Below are positions 38,782-50,347 of a stretch of 64,000 bases of DNA, piece after piece. The DNA lies in the NCBI GenBank assembly GCA_904063045.1, contig CAJFCJ010000009.1, forward strand, positions 848,942 through 912,941. Direction: 5' to 3'. Every line of letters begins with the position of its first letter. Within the stretch, counting starts at the first letter, position 1. The notes under the pieces are model-generated. The model was given only the letters and a program-made list of their open reading frames with translations. It did no database searches and was not told where the DNA came from. The stretch comes from Dimorphilus gyrociliatus. Taxonomy: Eukaryota > Annelida > Polychaeta > Dinophilidae. Position numbers and translations under genes: made by a program.

Positions 38782-39488
38782 TAAAGAAAGTATATACACT
38801 TTTTATAATTCAACTATAAATTTGAAGGGAGGACAAACAACAACCACAAAGACTTCAAATATTTCTAAATCATCACCATTCATCTAAATGTGACAAACTG
38901 CCTTAGAATATCACTCAAAAACTGTTTTAAATACTGATTTACCAGTTTCGGTTTATCATGCAAGATTACTATAGGAAATGTTAAGTATAAAGCTTATGAA
39001 AATGTTAAAATGACCAAGTAATCATAAAGCTGTTATTGTTTAACCAATTTAAATTAAAATTTGAATGATTATTTATCTATAAAAGAATACAAATTTTTTA
39101 CAAACAGAACAAATACTGTTATTAACTTTCAAACGTTTTAGCCATTTCCTATTTACAATAGCTTATAGCCTTCTTTGATTAATTAGCGAAAGAAATTACA
39201 GAATGGACGTTACTTTTAAAATTGCAATTGTTGTGACAAGCTGAAAAATTTCAATTTACATTTAACTATGAAGATATTATAAAATGTGACAAACTATTGT
39301 TAAAATTCTCTTGTATAACAATTTTAGTTTGTGTTTGTTAATGCTATTGAAATGATTTCAAGTAACTGGGAAATTTTAGGCGTTGATATTTATTGTATCT
39401 TGAAAAATTTGAATGATTTTTTATTGAAATGAGAAATAAAAATTTTTTACAAAAAGAAAAAAAACAAAGCACAAGTACTTTAATGAAT
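38782..39488. other. Convergent 3' region, GOLGA1 / ETAA1-like
   Basis: About 700 bp of AT-rich sequence between two stop codons; it should contain both 3' UTRs. No gene is supported. Confidence 0.5.
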
Positions 39489-41343
39489 TCATTTTATATT
39501 TTGTGATTGTTTGCGCTGAAGAGCTTGTAGTCTCTTCCTCTCAATTTCATCTTTACTATATACGACTTTTTTAGGCGGAATGTTATCTGAATCGTTTAAC
39601 TCAGCCTGTCCAGGACGCTTCTGGTTTGATTGAGTTACCAGAACAGCCCGTGTAAATGTTCTCCCTTGACGAAAAGTTTTAGTTTTTGTTGTTGCCCTCA
39701 TAGGATCCAAAGGCTTCTTTGATAGATTAATATCCGCCGATACTTTCATTGTATTGCTATTTGTTAAAACAGGTTTAGCGATATTCAATGATACTGATGT
39801 TGAGGCGATGCAATCTTTCTTTGTTGCCTGATTTTGAAAGTTTTTAAATGTTCGAGTTGCTAGGACTGGAGGTTCTTTTTTTATTGTATCAGCAGATTTT
39901 AAAGGTTCGTAAGTATTTTGTACTATATCCGATGACATTTTCGAAAATGATGTTGTTGCTGTTGTTGTTGTTATAGCTGTTGAGCAAACTATATGATTGT
40001 TAAACCTCCTTGTTGTAGAATTAGTGTTTTGTTTATTAAAACAAACTGTTTTAGATGAGTTTGTAACAAAGTTTGAGTTAGATACGAATTTTCTCGTATT
40101 CTGGTTTGATAACGTTGTTATTGTTGTTGTTGATTCGGTTACCGGAATGGAGTTTGTACTGTTCAAAGTTTTGCCAGTGCTGGTTGATTCGTTAGTATCT
40201 TTAATGTTACGATTGTCTGACAAGCGAGTGTTATTGCTTGAGAATGATGGCTGAATCACTTTTGTCAAAGAGTTACCATTAGTTATAAATTGCTTGGTTG
40301 TAGTTGGTTTCACTGTTGTGGAGAGACTAGGGGTAGATGTGGAGCTAGTAGCCGATGATTGATTACCATGGTTCACCATAATTCTCGGTTTATCCACTAA
40401 TTTCACTGTAACTGCAGGTTTAATGTATTTGCTGGATGATGTACCATTAATAGCTGCCTTTGAGACAAATTTTCTTGTTACCGTCTGACTACTTACAAAC
40501 GGCTCTGACGCTTGTTCAGCTATAAAAATAAGTAACAATAAAAGTTACGTACTAAAGGCGATATATATATATATATATATATAATTGAATAATTTAAGAA
40601 AACAAACCCCTTTCTTCTTCAAATGATCTTGTCTTGTTAAATGTTATTTTCGATGGAGGACTACCAGGGCGATGTTCAAAGGATTGAACTCTCATAATAT
40701 TTCTACGAACTTTAGGTGCAGCTCCTAAAACTGTTAAGTCTTTATGGTCCTTGACCGTAGTTGGCTTTATAACTGATTTAGGTGTTCCCTCTTCAATAGG
40801 GGATAATATTGGAGATTTTAATGACATATCATTTTGGCACGGTGTGCTTGTAGCTTGTTGACATTTCGTTTGTTTACTTTCTTTATATATCTTTGGCGTT
40901 CGAAAGTTTTGAGAAATTAACATAAAAGAGTCGTCTTCATTCAATGTTGACGTTTCCATAGATTTATTTCTCTCTTCTATTTCATCCTTAAATAGAGTCT
41001 CTAATTGCTCCATTACGTGATCAGCCGATTTAATATCATTACCTGCTCTCGCTTTAGCCTCTTGAAGTCTGTTAAACAATATTGAATAATATCTAGATTA
41101 CATCTCCACAAGATAAACTTACTGAGCTTCTTCTTTCGAAATCAACATTTGAAAGTGACTATATCCTGATGCTTTATGCCCACGTTTTTGCTGGGTTTTT
41201 TTTATATCGATGGTATTATTATCATCCCAAACTACGTCAGGAGGTTTTTGAGTACATAGACTCGTTTCCATTTCGCCATAGCTTGCATTAAATGGATCGA
41301 CAACGTCCTCGTAGTCCATATTTAAAGTTTTCAGCTGCTTCAC
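39489..41343 (-). CDS. Disordered RPA-binding protein, possible ETAA1-like ATR activator
   Basis: Three exons, phase-compatible (KEEAQ/LQEAKARAGND; EEERG/EQASEPF), give about 570 aa of mostly disordered Ser/Thr/Asn-rich sequence. The last residues, YSKDEIERKRLQALQRKQ, fit the RPA32-binding helix consensus shared by XPA, TIPIN, SMARCAL1 and ETAA1. Near the N-terminus PPDVVWDDNNT resembles the Trp-Asp core of the ETAA1 ATR-activating domain. It is followed, as in ETAA1, by a helix (VMEQLETLFKDEIEERNKSM). The middle is low complexity with TTT/SST runs. If correct, the protein would bind RPA-coated DNA and activate ATR. The start may be 41343 or the Met at 41319. The gene is sure; the ETAA1 identity is an inference. 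Confidence 0.45.
40561..40583. repeat. (AT)n microsatellite
   Basis: Perfect AT dinucleotide run inside an intron of the ETAA1-like gene. Confidence 0.85.
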
Positions 41344-41844
41344 TTATTATCACTCATTCAACAAAATATATAGCGTGAAAATTAGTATTCTCTGATAGAT
41401 TTTCTTCAGAAATAAGTTGATAGCTCCCATGAAAAATCATAGGCATTTGCATTCAATCTTGTTGTTTAACGAAAGTGGTGAATTCGTAATAAAAACGCTA
41501 TCTATAAAATATAAAAATTTGATCAAGTTGCTATGAGCACTACAATACTACTCCACTGTAACTGTTTTTCCGAAAACCCAGGTGGCGCTTTTATCGCTAA
41601 CCGCGACACTTGAAAATTCGAATGCTACAATATAAAGGGGGCCGATTGCCTTACTAAAGTTTTCTTTTAAAATAGTTCGAAAAAGGAAATATTAATTGCA
41701 TATAACATTTTATTCAAATTGCGGTTTTTACCTTATATTGTATTAATTTTAACAAATTGATCACATAGTTTTCATATTTTCAGTGAAAACAAATAAATAA
41801 TAATTTTTATGACCTTTGCTTGAATTTAAATTAAATTACACATC
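41344..41844. other. Intergenic between ETAA1-like and ICMT
   Basis: About 500 bp with the 5' side of the ETAA1-like gene and the 3' side of ICMT. A GC-richer patch lies at 41575-41640. No gene is supported. Confidence 0.5.
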
Positions 41845-42837
41845 TCATTTATCTTCTAATTTCACTCTACTTCCTTCAATAAATGGCAGACCTGTTGGTG
41901 TTCTTTCTTGATAATAGTAATAATCTCTTCCGAAGAATACAAGCAATGTTCTCTCTTCTTCTATTATTCTTCTTTGAAAGAACATCCACGACATAACAGT
42001 ATATAAGATTGTACAAATGGGATTTATCAGGAGTACCTAAAGATATTTTCAATTAGATTTCTGTAAGTAATGAATTATCCAAAGATAAAAATACTAACTT
42101 GAGTACCAATACTCCAGTAAAACCAACCAACGTATGAAGGATGCCTAAACCAACTATAAACACCTGAGGTAACTAACTTGTGCTGATTTTCTTTATGGTG
42201 TCTAATATAATGGCTGAAATTTTTTCCTGCTGTGTACATAGCGTATTTTCTTAGAAATTCTCCTCCGATTACAAGAAGTAAACCAATCCATGAGACGAGG
42301 TACAGATTTTTTATCCAAGGGAAATAATAAGCTTCTACAGCAAATTCTATCCAACTGATGTAGGCAGCAATATGATACTGTACACTATGGTTAAGTAGAT
42401 AAGAGGATAAGCTTAGGTCGGAAGGATTTAGGAGAGCTGTGATGAAATACTCTGACCAGTGGAAGAAACTTAATATAACAAAATATCTAAAAAGAGGGTT
42501 TAATGTTGACTCTTCAAACCAAAGTCCTAAGCACACTCCAAAAATAACACCAAGATTTCCTCCTCTTACAGCAATCTGGGAATTAAAACATTTGAATGAC
42601 GTTTAGCTGAAATACTCCGTTTGAGTGATAATACAGTACCGAATAAGATTCCTCAGTATATTGGTAGAAAAAATATACATTTAAGACAATGGCAAACAAA
42701 ACCGATGATATGTACCAATGACTATTCACAAGCTCTTGTAAATATGAAAAGATTCGAAGGACAGTGGGTAAAATAAGAATAGATGAGCCTAATGCAAAAC
42801 TGTATAAGGAAATTGCGCCTTCTCGGGCCAGCGCCAT
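41845..42837 (-). CDS. ICMT: Protein-S-isoprenylcysteine O-methyltransferase
   Basis: ER membrane enzyme that methylates the C-terminal prenylcysteine of CAAX proteins such as Ras and Rho. The start at 42837 gives MALAREGAISLYSFALG and two N-terminal membrane helices. The join to IAVRGGNLGVIFG most likely uses the GTACTG donor after ESYS, giving a 64-nt intron. Conserved elements: FFHWSEYFITALLNPSDLSL, SYLLNHSVQYHIAA, the SAM-site run LVTSGVYSWFRHPSYVGWFY, and RTPTGLPFIEGS near the C-terminus with the catalytic EEE segment (IIEEERTLL). Full length with multiple membrane spans. Confidence 0.95.
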
Positions 42838-43094
42838 TTTGATTGACTCTGTATTTTCAGGTTTGCCACCAAGTTTTTAAACACGGACAAAAAAGATTGA
42901 TTAATATTTTTTTTATACTTGCTATAAATTTGGAAAACTTTGCGACTTTTTTAATGAGAGTCAGCGCATGCGCAATTTCATAGTTGCCCCTAACAACGCT
43001 TGACAACCCAAGTCCGTAGAATATTGACAAACGATCCTAAAGGAATCAGTACATTTTCTAATTTCTCTTGGATATGGAATAGCCAGGATAGAAA

Positions 43095-46000
43095 ATGGCA
43101 GCTCAAGCGCAAACATATCAAAAAACTGTCGTTAATGCTACGAGGGTGCATGATTATCTATACGGTAAGGATAGTATATTGACTTTCTGTTTCTATCATG
43201 ATTAAACTTTTTTTCATATTTCCAATCAGATCCGGTTCATACGTTAGCGGCAGAAAGGGATCATGCTAGAGCCACCTTCAAAGCTCATACAAGCACTGAC
43301 AGGATCAAACGAGTTCCTCACAGAGAGAATATGTTCAGCGAGCTTCGACATCATCCTCGATTTGAAGCTCGTTTAAATGTCACCGATCCTGTTCCAAAAA
43401 CTGTAAATCGTCAATGGAGAGGCTATGCTGATCAAGCTCGAGAGGCGTTAATTCGTTATAAGCAATTTAACTATGATCCATCCGTTAAAGTTCCACCGAA
43501 AGCTTATGAAAATCCGGACATGTCGAAAAATCGTTATAAATTTTTTAAACGGCCAAATATACCTTTTATGCGAAATGTACCTGATGTAGTATTATCTGGA
43601 ACCAGGGGTGGAGAGAGAGATGGCTTTTCAGGAGCGCAAGCTGACAATGACGAACAGGCTCAAAGAGCTCCTACTCCTAAGATTAGAAGTGTCTATGTCC
43701 AGACAATGTATCGTGACAGTCAGGCTCAAACTGACCCTTACTCTCCCGAATATGTAGTTAGACCCGGATCGCAACCCGAGCTATTGAGTTTGGCTACTCT
43801 TGCCTATGGTAGAGGGCTTCCTGCAGGATTGGCTGAGGTTGAAATGATTGAGAGAGCGAGAGCGAAGAGAGCTTGGGAAGCTACTCTACCTCCACTTCAC
43901 GACATGGACCAAATAGAGAAGAGAAGAAAAATGATGGATGAACAAGAGAGGAAGGAGTGGGCTCTTCGTGAGAGTGAAATCGAAAAGCTACAGGTGAGCA
44001 TTTTGTTAAATATCTTTCGTTAAATATTTCATTGTTCATAAATTTTACTCTTTAGGAAGAAAGATTAAATGTCCTGAAATCTCTATTGAAGAAGCGAGAA
44101 GAGAAACAACAACAGCTGCAAACACAACGTCTTGATAAATTATGGGGAAGAAAGCAGAGAGAGAAAGAAAAGCAATTTGAAAGAGATCGTTTAGATCATA
44201 TTAAGAACTTAAGAAAATTGGTAAAGAAAAGAGAAAATATTGAAAATAAGAAAGATCCTCGTGATATCACCAAAGATTACGCTGATTTTGGATCTTCTGC
44301 TTACGCTCCTTTAACTAGAATTGGTGTATTTCTTGACTCAGGGGCAGAACAATTTGTTGTTCAAAGTAGATATCTGGACACTTATGCTGGTCTTTTAGAA
44401 TTGGAGGCGTCTCTTCCTGACTGTGTAACAAGACCTAAAGTTAAGGCTCCCAAACCTCTAACTGTTACTAAAGATGGCTTTACTAAGAGAAAGTTTAGAC
44501 AAGAAAGAGAATTGGAGGAGATACACAAAATAATTAAATCGGAAAAGAGTAAGGAGGAAAGAGAACAAAAACCTTTGAGATTCTTACAGAAGATTGAGAA
44601 ACCTGCTCCAAGGCCACCAACACCTTCAGTCGAAGAAGCTGACGATGAGGAAGAGGAGAGAGAACTTGCTGTTATTGAGCTACAAAAGTTGTTAAGAGGA
44701 AGAGCAGTTCAGAATATGATGTTTGAAGGAAAAGAAAAGCGAATGGAGCTTATTAAAGAACTCCGCTCTACTCATGCTTTACAAGAAGCAGAACAGACTA
44801 TGAAGAAGCAAGAAAAACAAGCAACTCTCGCTCTTCAACGTCAAAGAAGATTACACGACCACCGGGAAGCTCTGGTCGATCAGGAACTCAATCAAATGGA
44901 AAGTTCCGCCCTTGGAGATATGTTAGACTTTTTATCAAAAGAACTTGTACGTCTTCAAGAAGAAAGAAGAATTCATGCCTTTGCTATGTTGGCTGAGAGA
45001 CAGAGAAGAATTAGAGAGGCTGAAGAGTCTGGTAGGAGACAACTTGAAGAACGTAGAAGAAGAGAACACGATGAAATTTTCAAACAAGCCGTCAAGGTTC
45101 ATCAAGATAGTGTTGATAGATATTTGGAAGACGTTATTTTAACTTCCATGGACTTTACTGCAGAACAACAAGCTAGAGATGAAATTAAGGTTTGCTCTTT
45201 AATTATTTTTTTTCTATAAACCATTAGTTTTTAACAACACCTTCCTTAATTATACAGGATATGGCCGAGAAGATAAATGATATCGCTTATGAAGCTGAAA
45301 AGTCTCGCGATAAACTACAGTCAGAAGAAATTGTATCTGAACTTGTTCACGGTTTTCTTATACCAGAAGTGCAAAAGGAAACCGTTAGAAAGCAATCTAA
45401 ATTACAAAATCGAAGATTCCTTCTTGCTGCTCATGGTCAAGTTCACAAAGAAGGAGAAGACTTTATTGACAAAGTGGGCGAGATTCAGAATGATGAGCTA
45501 GATTCCGATCAGTTAGATGCCGATCAGTTAGATGCCGATCAGCTAGATGCAAACGAGATGTCCTTCAGTACACCGACTTCTCAATGCTCTCAATCAGAAC
45601 CCAATTATTCCACGATGCATATGGATTTACCTGAAGACTTGCAAGAATTTGAAAGGCCAATCCTTTCGCCCTCATCCATGAATGCTGACCAAGACACAAA
45701 AGAAACACAGTCGGACAAGATAGAGGAGGGTGCCAAAACTCCAAGCAGGTCAGTTTCGGTAGCTAAGGATGTAGATAAGGATGCGCCGGATGCTAGTAGA
45801 GCATCCTCCGCTACAAAAATTGACAATAGGCCTCCTTCTGCCACTGAGGTAAAGAAAGATAGTCGACCACCCTCTGCCCAAAAAGCTGAGAGTAGACCCC
45901 CATCGACTGCAAAATCTGGTAGTCGGCCAACCTCTGCTCAAAAAATAAAAAGTAGAGGACCAACTCCACCTCAGCAAGAGGAAGAGAGAGTTTTTGGCAA

Positions 46001-46385
46001 AGTTACACCAACAGAATCATCAGCTGAAAGAGTACTTTCAAGAAAAAGTTCTGGAGTAAAATCACCAACAGAGCCATCTGAAAGAGTACCATCAAGAAAA
46101 GGTTCTGGAGTAAAATCACCAACAGAACCATCTGAAAGAGTACCATCAAGAAAAGGTTCTGGAGTAAAATCACCAACAGAACCATCTGAAAGAGTACCAT
46201 CAAGAAAAGGTTCTGGAGTAAAAACCCCAACAGAACCACTACCTGAAAAAGCACCCTCTAGAAAAAGTTCTGGAGTAAAAACGCCAACAAAACCTTCCAG
46301 TAGGCCAACTTCGGCATTATCTGGAAAAGAAGAAATTAAGGAAGACAACGTTCAAAAAGAAACAGAACAGAGTCCAGATAATTGA
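43095..46385 (+). CDS. CFAP91: Cilia- and flagella-associated protein 91 (MAATS1)
   Basis: Radial-spoke/calmodulin-complex protein of motile cilia. The start at 43095 gives MAAQAQTYQKTVVNATRVHD, then DPVHTLAAERDHARATFKA. The MaatsI core follows: RHHPRFEARLNVTDPVPKTV, VDVQT-like SVYVQTMYRDSQAQTDPYSP, WEATLPPL, then a long basic coiled coil and ARDEIK/DMAEKINDI. Four exons with introns of about 50-65 nt. The C-terminal extension is unusual: a DQLDA repeat (about 45500-45545), RPPSA-type repeats (about 45825-45955) and five 18-residue SERVPSRKGSGVKSPTEP-type units. The coding region is noticeably richer in GC than neighbouring genes. An alternative last exon may replace this tail. Confidence 0.92.
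46023..46295 (+). repeat. Five tandem 54-bp coding repeats in CFAP91
   Basis: Units of 18 codons (consensus SERVPSRKGSGVKSPTEP; the last unit has one extra codon) run head to tail and total 273 bp. Units two and three are identical at the nucleotide level, so the array is recent or homogenised. The units are basic and SP/TP-rich, hence potential phosphorylation sites. Confidence 0.9.
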
Positions 46386-46565
46386 TTAACGTTTATTTAA
46401 AAATTTAATTCTCTATTTTTTCCCGTTTTATGAAAAATAAACTTGATATAAGAACAGAAAGTATTAATTTGAATATTTCTTTTGCTTTTTTTTAATTGAA
46501 TTTAAGTTATTTCTCAATAATTAAAAATGATTCTTTTACTTTAAAAACAAAATACACTTAAACAG

Positions 46566-46746
46566 GCAAAGCAGCTATTCAAAATCACCAAGACATTCAA
46601 GATACTTTGACGAGGAAGAAATGAAGATTAATAATTTCAACAAAGAATGTAAAACAAGGAAGCAAGACTCAAGAATTAAAGTATATGGCAGTTTGAGTCG
46701 ACAAGTAAGATTCGCCGACCAAATGAACTCTGGTAATCATAAATAA
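46566..46746 (+). other. Orphan coding-like exon, possible alternative CFAP91 last exon
   Basis: After an acceptor (ACTTAAACAG) one frame is open for about 60 codons, from QSSYSKSPRHSRYFDEEEMK to VRFADQMNSGNHK and a stop. The frame needs a phase-2 donor. CAG/GTCAGT at 45748 in the CFAP91 last exon is a near-consensus donor in that phase and would give TPSRQSSYSK. Splicing is inferred only. Confidence 0.4.
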
Positions 46747-47008
46747 ATAAAATAAATAATCAACTTATTCTAATATGGACTATAAAAAAAAAACAGGAGT
46801 AGTATATCATTTAATAAGTATTCTAATTTGTATAACACTATTCGAATATCTGTGTATGTTGAATATAAACGAAATGAAGAAGGATTCTGTTTAATATATT
46901 AATTGGTAAAAGACAAAAGCAATGTACATTTTTTTTTGTATGATTTTTATTAACAAACTGTCGAATTCTTTTAAACAATTTCTCTAAATTCTATCATCCG
47001 ACAAAAAC

Positions 47009-47570
47009 TTATCCAATAAAGTTTACTACAACCAAATGAAGAATGACATGCGCAAAGATGAAGTCGGCAAAGGCTCTTTCGGGACTAATTCCAGCGAAGT
47101 CCGTTTTGTTATCTGGATTTACTTGTAACCTCAAGCATACTGAAATAAATAATTAAATTTAATGAGTGTATGCAATAAAATTGAAAAATCAGTAAATGGT
47201 TAAATGTTATTCAACTGTTTATAATATATATATAAAGAATCAACTTTTCACTGCATGATATCAACAAACGATTTAATTGTTGTCATTGCAGAAAATAGTG
47301 CAAAAATTCCAATGTTGATTCTTTAGACATTCATCTTGTGCATTAAATGAAAAACTAACCTCCCAAGACAAAACTTCCAACGGTTGAGATGAAACCGGAC
47401 AAGAAAGAGTTAAACGGAAAAGTGCCGACCAAGCAACAGTACACAAACTGGATGATCCCAGTCAATAGAATATACCCAAGGTAGACATCGATGATTTTCA
47501 ACTTTTTAGGAGTTGTTTGTGAATATTTCTCAAGAAATTTCTGGCAAACCGTAAAGACACTTTCAGGCAT
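47009..47570 (-). CDS. DAD1: Oligosaccharyltransferase subunit DAD1
   Basis: Small ER membrane subunit of the N-glycosylation complex. Two exons: [20 protein letters not shown] through [20 protein letters not shown], then [20 protein letters not shown] and [20 protein letters not shown] ending IG with the stop at 47009. The three membrane helices and the [10 protein letters not shown] and [10 protein letters not shown] signatures are intact, at about 113 aa. The start at 47570 is preferred over an in-frame upstream ATG at 47618, because family members begin just before the KFLEKY helix. The intron of about 210 nt is longer than most here. Confidence 0.95.
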
Positions 47571-47783
47571 TTTTCTTACGTGGCAAACGACTTTCCGGTA
47601 TCGAGTAAATTCAAGCAACGCATGCGCACAAAGACAAGGACCGCACTAAATAATAAGTTTTTTTTCGCGCTTCATTTGAAATTGTTTTAAAAACATATTT
47701 GGTCCTGTTTCTTGTCAATTAAAATAAAAACAACCTACTTTGCTTGGACAAACGCACAAACAATGTAAAATTCCCTTTGCCAT

Positions 47784-48597
47784 CTATGTCTTCTGTAGAT
47801 TTTCACAATTAAAATTTTTAGTAAATTCTGTAGAAACGTTTTGATTCTTCTTATAAAAGAAACGACCAAAATTAAAACTCGGAGAATTATCAACAATACG
47901 CGTTTTAGATTTCAAACCAAGACTAGAGGATAAAGAATTTCTCCGCCTGTTAGCTCCGTTGACCAATTGACCAGAATCAGATGGATCGCCTTGAACCTAT
48001 TAAAATATTTTATTAATTGTTACAACAGTAACTAAAAATTGTATAAATTACGTTATCTAATTGATAAGCGGAAGTTTTGTCACAAGATTTATTCTTGGAT
48101 TTGTTTTTAGTAAAAGATAATTTTTGAAAAAATACTTTCAAAGTTGATCTTCTCTCAACTTTATTATCAATCTCGTGAATTCCCTCTTGTATAGAGTATA
48201 AATCTTGGGATGCCGTCTTATTTACTAGAGCGTTCTTTTTCTTTTTCTTCCTTCTAATTATTAATTTAAATAATCTATTTGTAATACTATCTAAATCTTT
48301 TCTGTATGGATTTTTCCTTTTTTTAACAAAAGGTTTAGCAGTTTCAAATGATTTTATAGATTCCTTGAATTTTTCTAATGTCTCATCACTATCCGAAAAA
48401 TGAGAATCTTCATCTCTATCATCGGCATTCTTACATTCTTGTTCAACAATGTTAGAATCATTTGCATTAAATAACAAGTGAGAAATGTCCAACGATTGAG
48501 AAATATCCTTCTTGTCTTTTCCTCCCGACTGAAGGTGTCGAAAAGTAGAATTATTTACTTTGGAATTTGTTTTATTCATATAGAAGGAAAAATTCAT
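47784..48597 (-). CDS. Unrecognised basic, low-complexity protein
   Basis: Two exons: MNFSFYMNKTNSKVNNSTFR (start 48597) to SAYQLDN, then VQGDPSDSGQLVNGANRRRN to the stop after NCENLQKT. About 255 aa. There is a Ser/Asp/Glu-rich acidic patch (DDRDEDSHFSDSDETLE), then KKRKNPYRK and RRKKKKKNALVN, which would serve as nuclear localisation signals. No membrane segment or known domain. The intron ends are canonical and the phase is kept, so it is probably expressed. It could be a fast-evolving nuclear protein; I cannot assign a family. Confidence 0.55.
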
Positions 48598-48787
48598 TGT
48601 ATTGTTTAAAACAAACCTTAAGACGTTACTTAAAAATTTAAACTTTCAATGATTTTCGTATCGAAATGGGTTGTTTTTTATTGAAAAATTATCTTGTATA
48701 ATACAAAAAATATCGTAGATTATAAAAGCCTATTATATATCTTTTGAGCCTCTTTAAAATATATAATACAAGTGTTGTTTAATCGTT

Positions 48788-50185
48788 TCATTTCTTTCCT
48801 TGTTTAAAAAAACTTGATATACTTTTCATTCCCTTTTTATCAACTGCTTCCAATTTCTTTTGGGCTAGCGTTTTCTTTGTCATAGGCTATTCGTTAAATA
48901 TAAGAATAAAAATGAATAAATACTTAGAGTGATAAAAATATTTACTTTTTTAGCAGTGCTTTCAATTGTTTCCGTATAATCTTCATTCGGACCAGCGGAA
49001 GAGTTAGATTTTCTTTTCTAATAAGTTAAATATAAAAGAAGCTTTTTAAATCTAAAAGAAAGTCTTTTTAATATGGTTACTTTAGAATTTACTTGATTTT
49101 CAATTTTACGCATAACGACTTCTTTAATGCTAAAAAAAATGAGAATAATTTAGAATTATCTATTTAAATAAATTATTTAAAGAACATTCGTTTACCCTAA
49201 AATTTTCTTTAGCTTTTCTTCTACTTCATTTGGTAGATACTCACTAAACATACCACAAGAATAGGCCACAAGATCTGTAGTAGCTTTCTCTTCTTTTAAA
49301 GATTTTACGTAATTACTTGCACAAGCTGAGTATTCGACACTCTGTGGTCGATCCTTTAAATAATTTGATAACTTTTCAATCTAATAGAAAAATTTGATTA
49401 GAATATAAGTAATTGATTAGCTTATTATGAATATACTTTAAGTTTAAGCCAATCTAAACATTTTTCCTCCGAGTACTTTAAGACACAAGTGTCTCCGATA
49501 TCTATAAAGAAAACGAATTAATATATAATGGTAATTAATTCTTAGATCGATAACCTTTAACATCACAGATGGTTCTTAAGGATTCTATTACGTTCGGAGG
49601 AGACATAAAAACTTGTAGATTATCATATTCTTCATCACTAAGAATCTCTTCAATTTGCATATATTGCTAAGGAGGATTTAGCCGATTAGGTCAGTAATAG
49701 GTATGCTTTAAGCTTACCGAAGATTTTTTTAAAAGGTACGGAAGTATAATGAATCTTAAGTCAATTGGTGTTATTAAATACAACGAACCGTCTAAAATAA
49801 AATGCTAATGTTCTTATACAATTCAAAGTATTTACAAATTAAGGAACCTGATTGAACTTCATCATCAATAAACCACGATCTGTATTGCTCCTCAAATTTT
49901 AGGACTTCGTAAACAAGAATCTTATTCTTTTCAAACGATACATAAACCATGAAAGCTTCATCGCTACGAGGATGTCGTAATTGAATGAATTGTCGAGAGT
50001 CTTCAGATTGAACGGAATCTTTAATTTTATCTGAAAAATTGGTCGATAATGGAGGTTTCCTTTTTATTATTAACTGCTATAAAAAATCAATACTTATTTT
50101 TCAAAAGAATATTTATATCGTTAAACTTACTATCAACTATCATAAGAAATTTCTTCGACACATCTTGTGTTATATCAGAATCCAT
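48788..50185 (-). CDS. RNASEH2B: Ribonuclease H2 subunit B
   Basis: Accessory subunit of RNase H2, which removes ribonucleotides from DNA. About eight short exons read, in order: MDSDITQDVSKKFLMIVD (start 50185), RQFIQLRHPRSDEAFMVY, YRSWFIDDEVQSGSLYLITP, IDLRFIILPYLLKK, CLDWLKLKIEKLSNYL and MFSEYLPNEVEEKLKKIL. The tail is MTKKTLAQKKLEAVDKKGMK followed by SISSFFK. The SWFI..VQSG..TP.D segment and the final GMKSISSFF PIP box (PCNA-binding in the human protein) identify the family. The stop is at 48788. An upstream in-frame ATG (50269) exists, but the inner one fits family length better. Confidence 0.88.
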
Positions 50186-50347
50186 TATTTTTATTAAGTC
50201 CAAACTGGCGCCAAACACAACTGGAAATAAACGGGTATCCCGGCTAATATGAAAAAAAATTCGCTTCAATTTTGTAGTGTCCAGTGATTCACTACTGAAG
50301 AAAGTCAGTAATTGTAATTGGTGTTAGAAACTACAACCGAACTGAAG

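Noticed and set aside
42572-42611. Ultra-short 25- or 40-nt intron in ICMT
   Set aside because: An upstream GTACTG donor in the same phase gives a normal 64-nt intron and better length agreement with ICMT.
45605-46348. Long antisense ORFs opposite the CFAP91 tail
   Set aside because: Shadow frames created by the tandem coding repeats and their codon bias; the sense frame is continuous with CFAP91.
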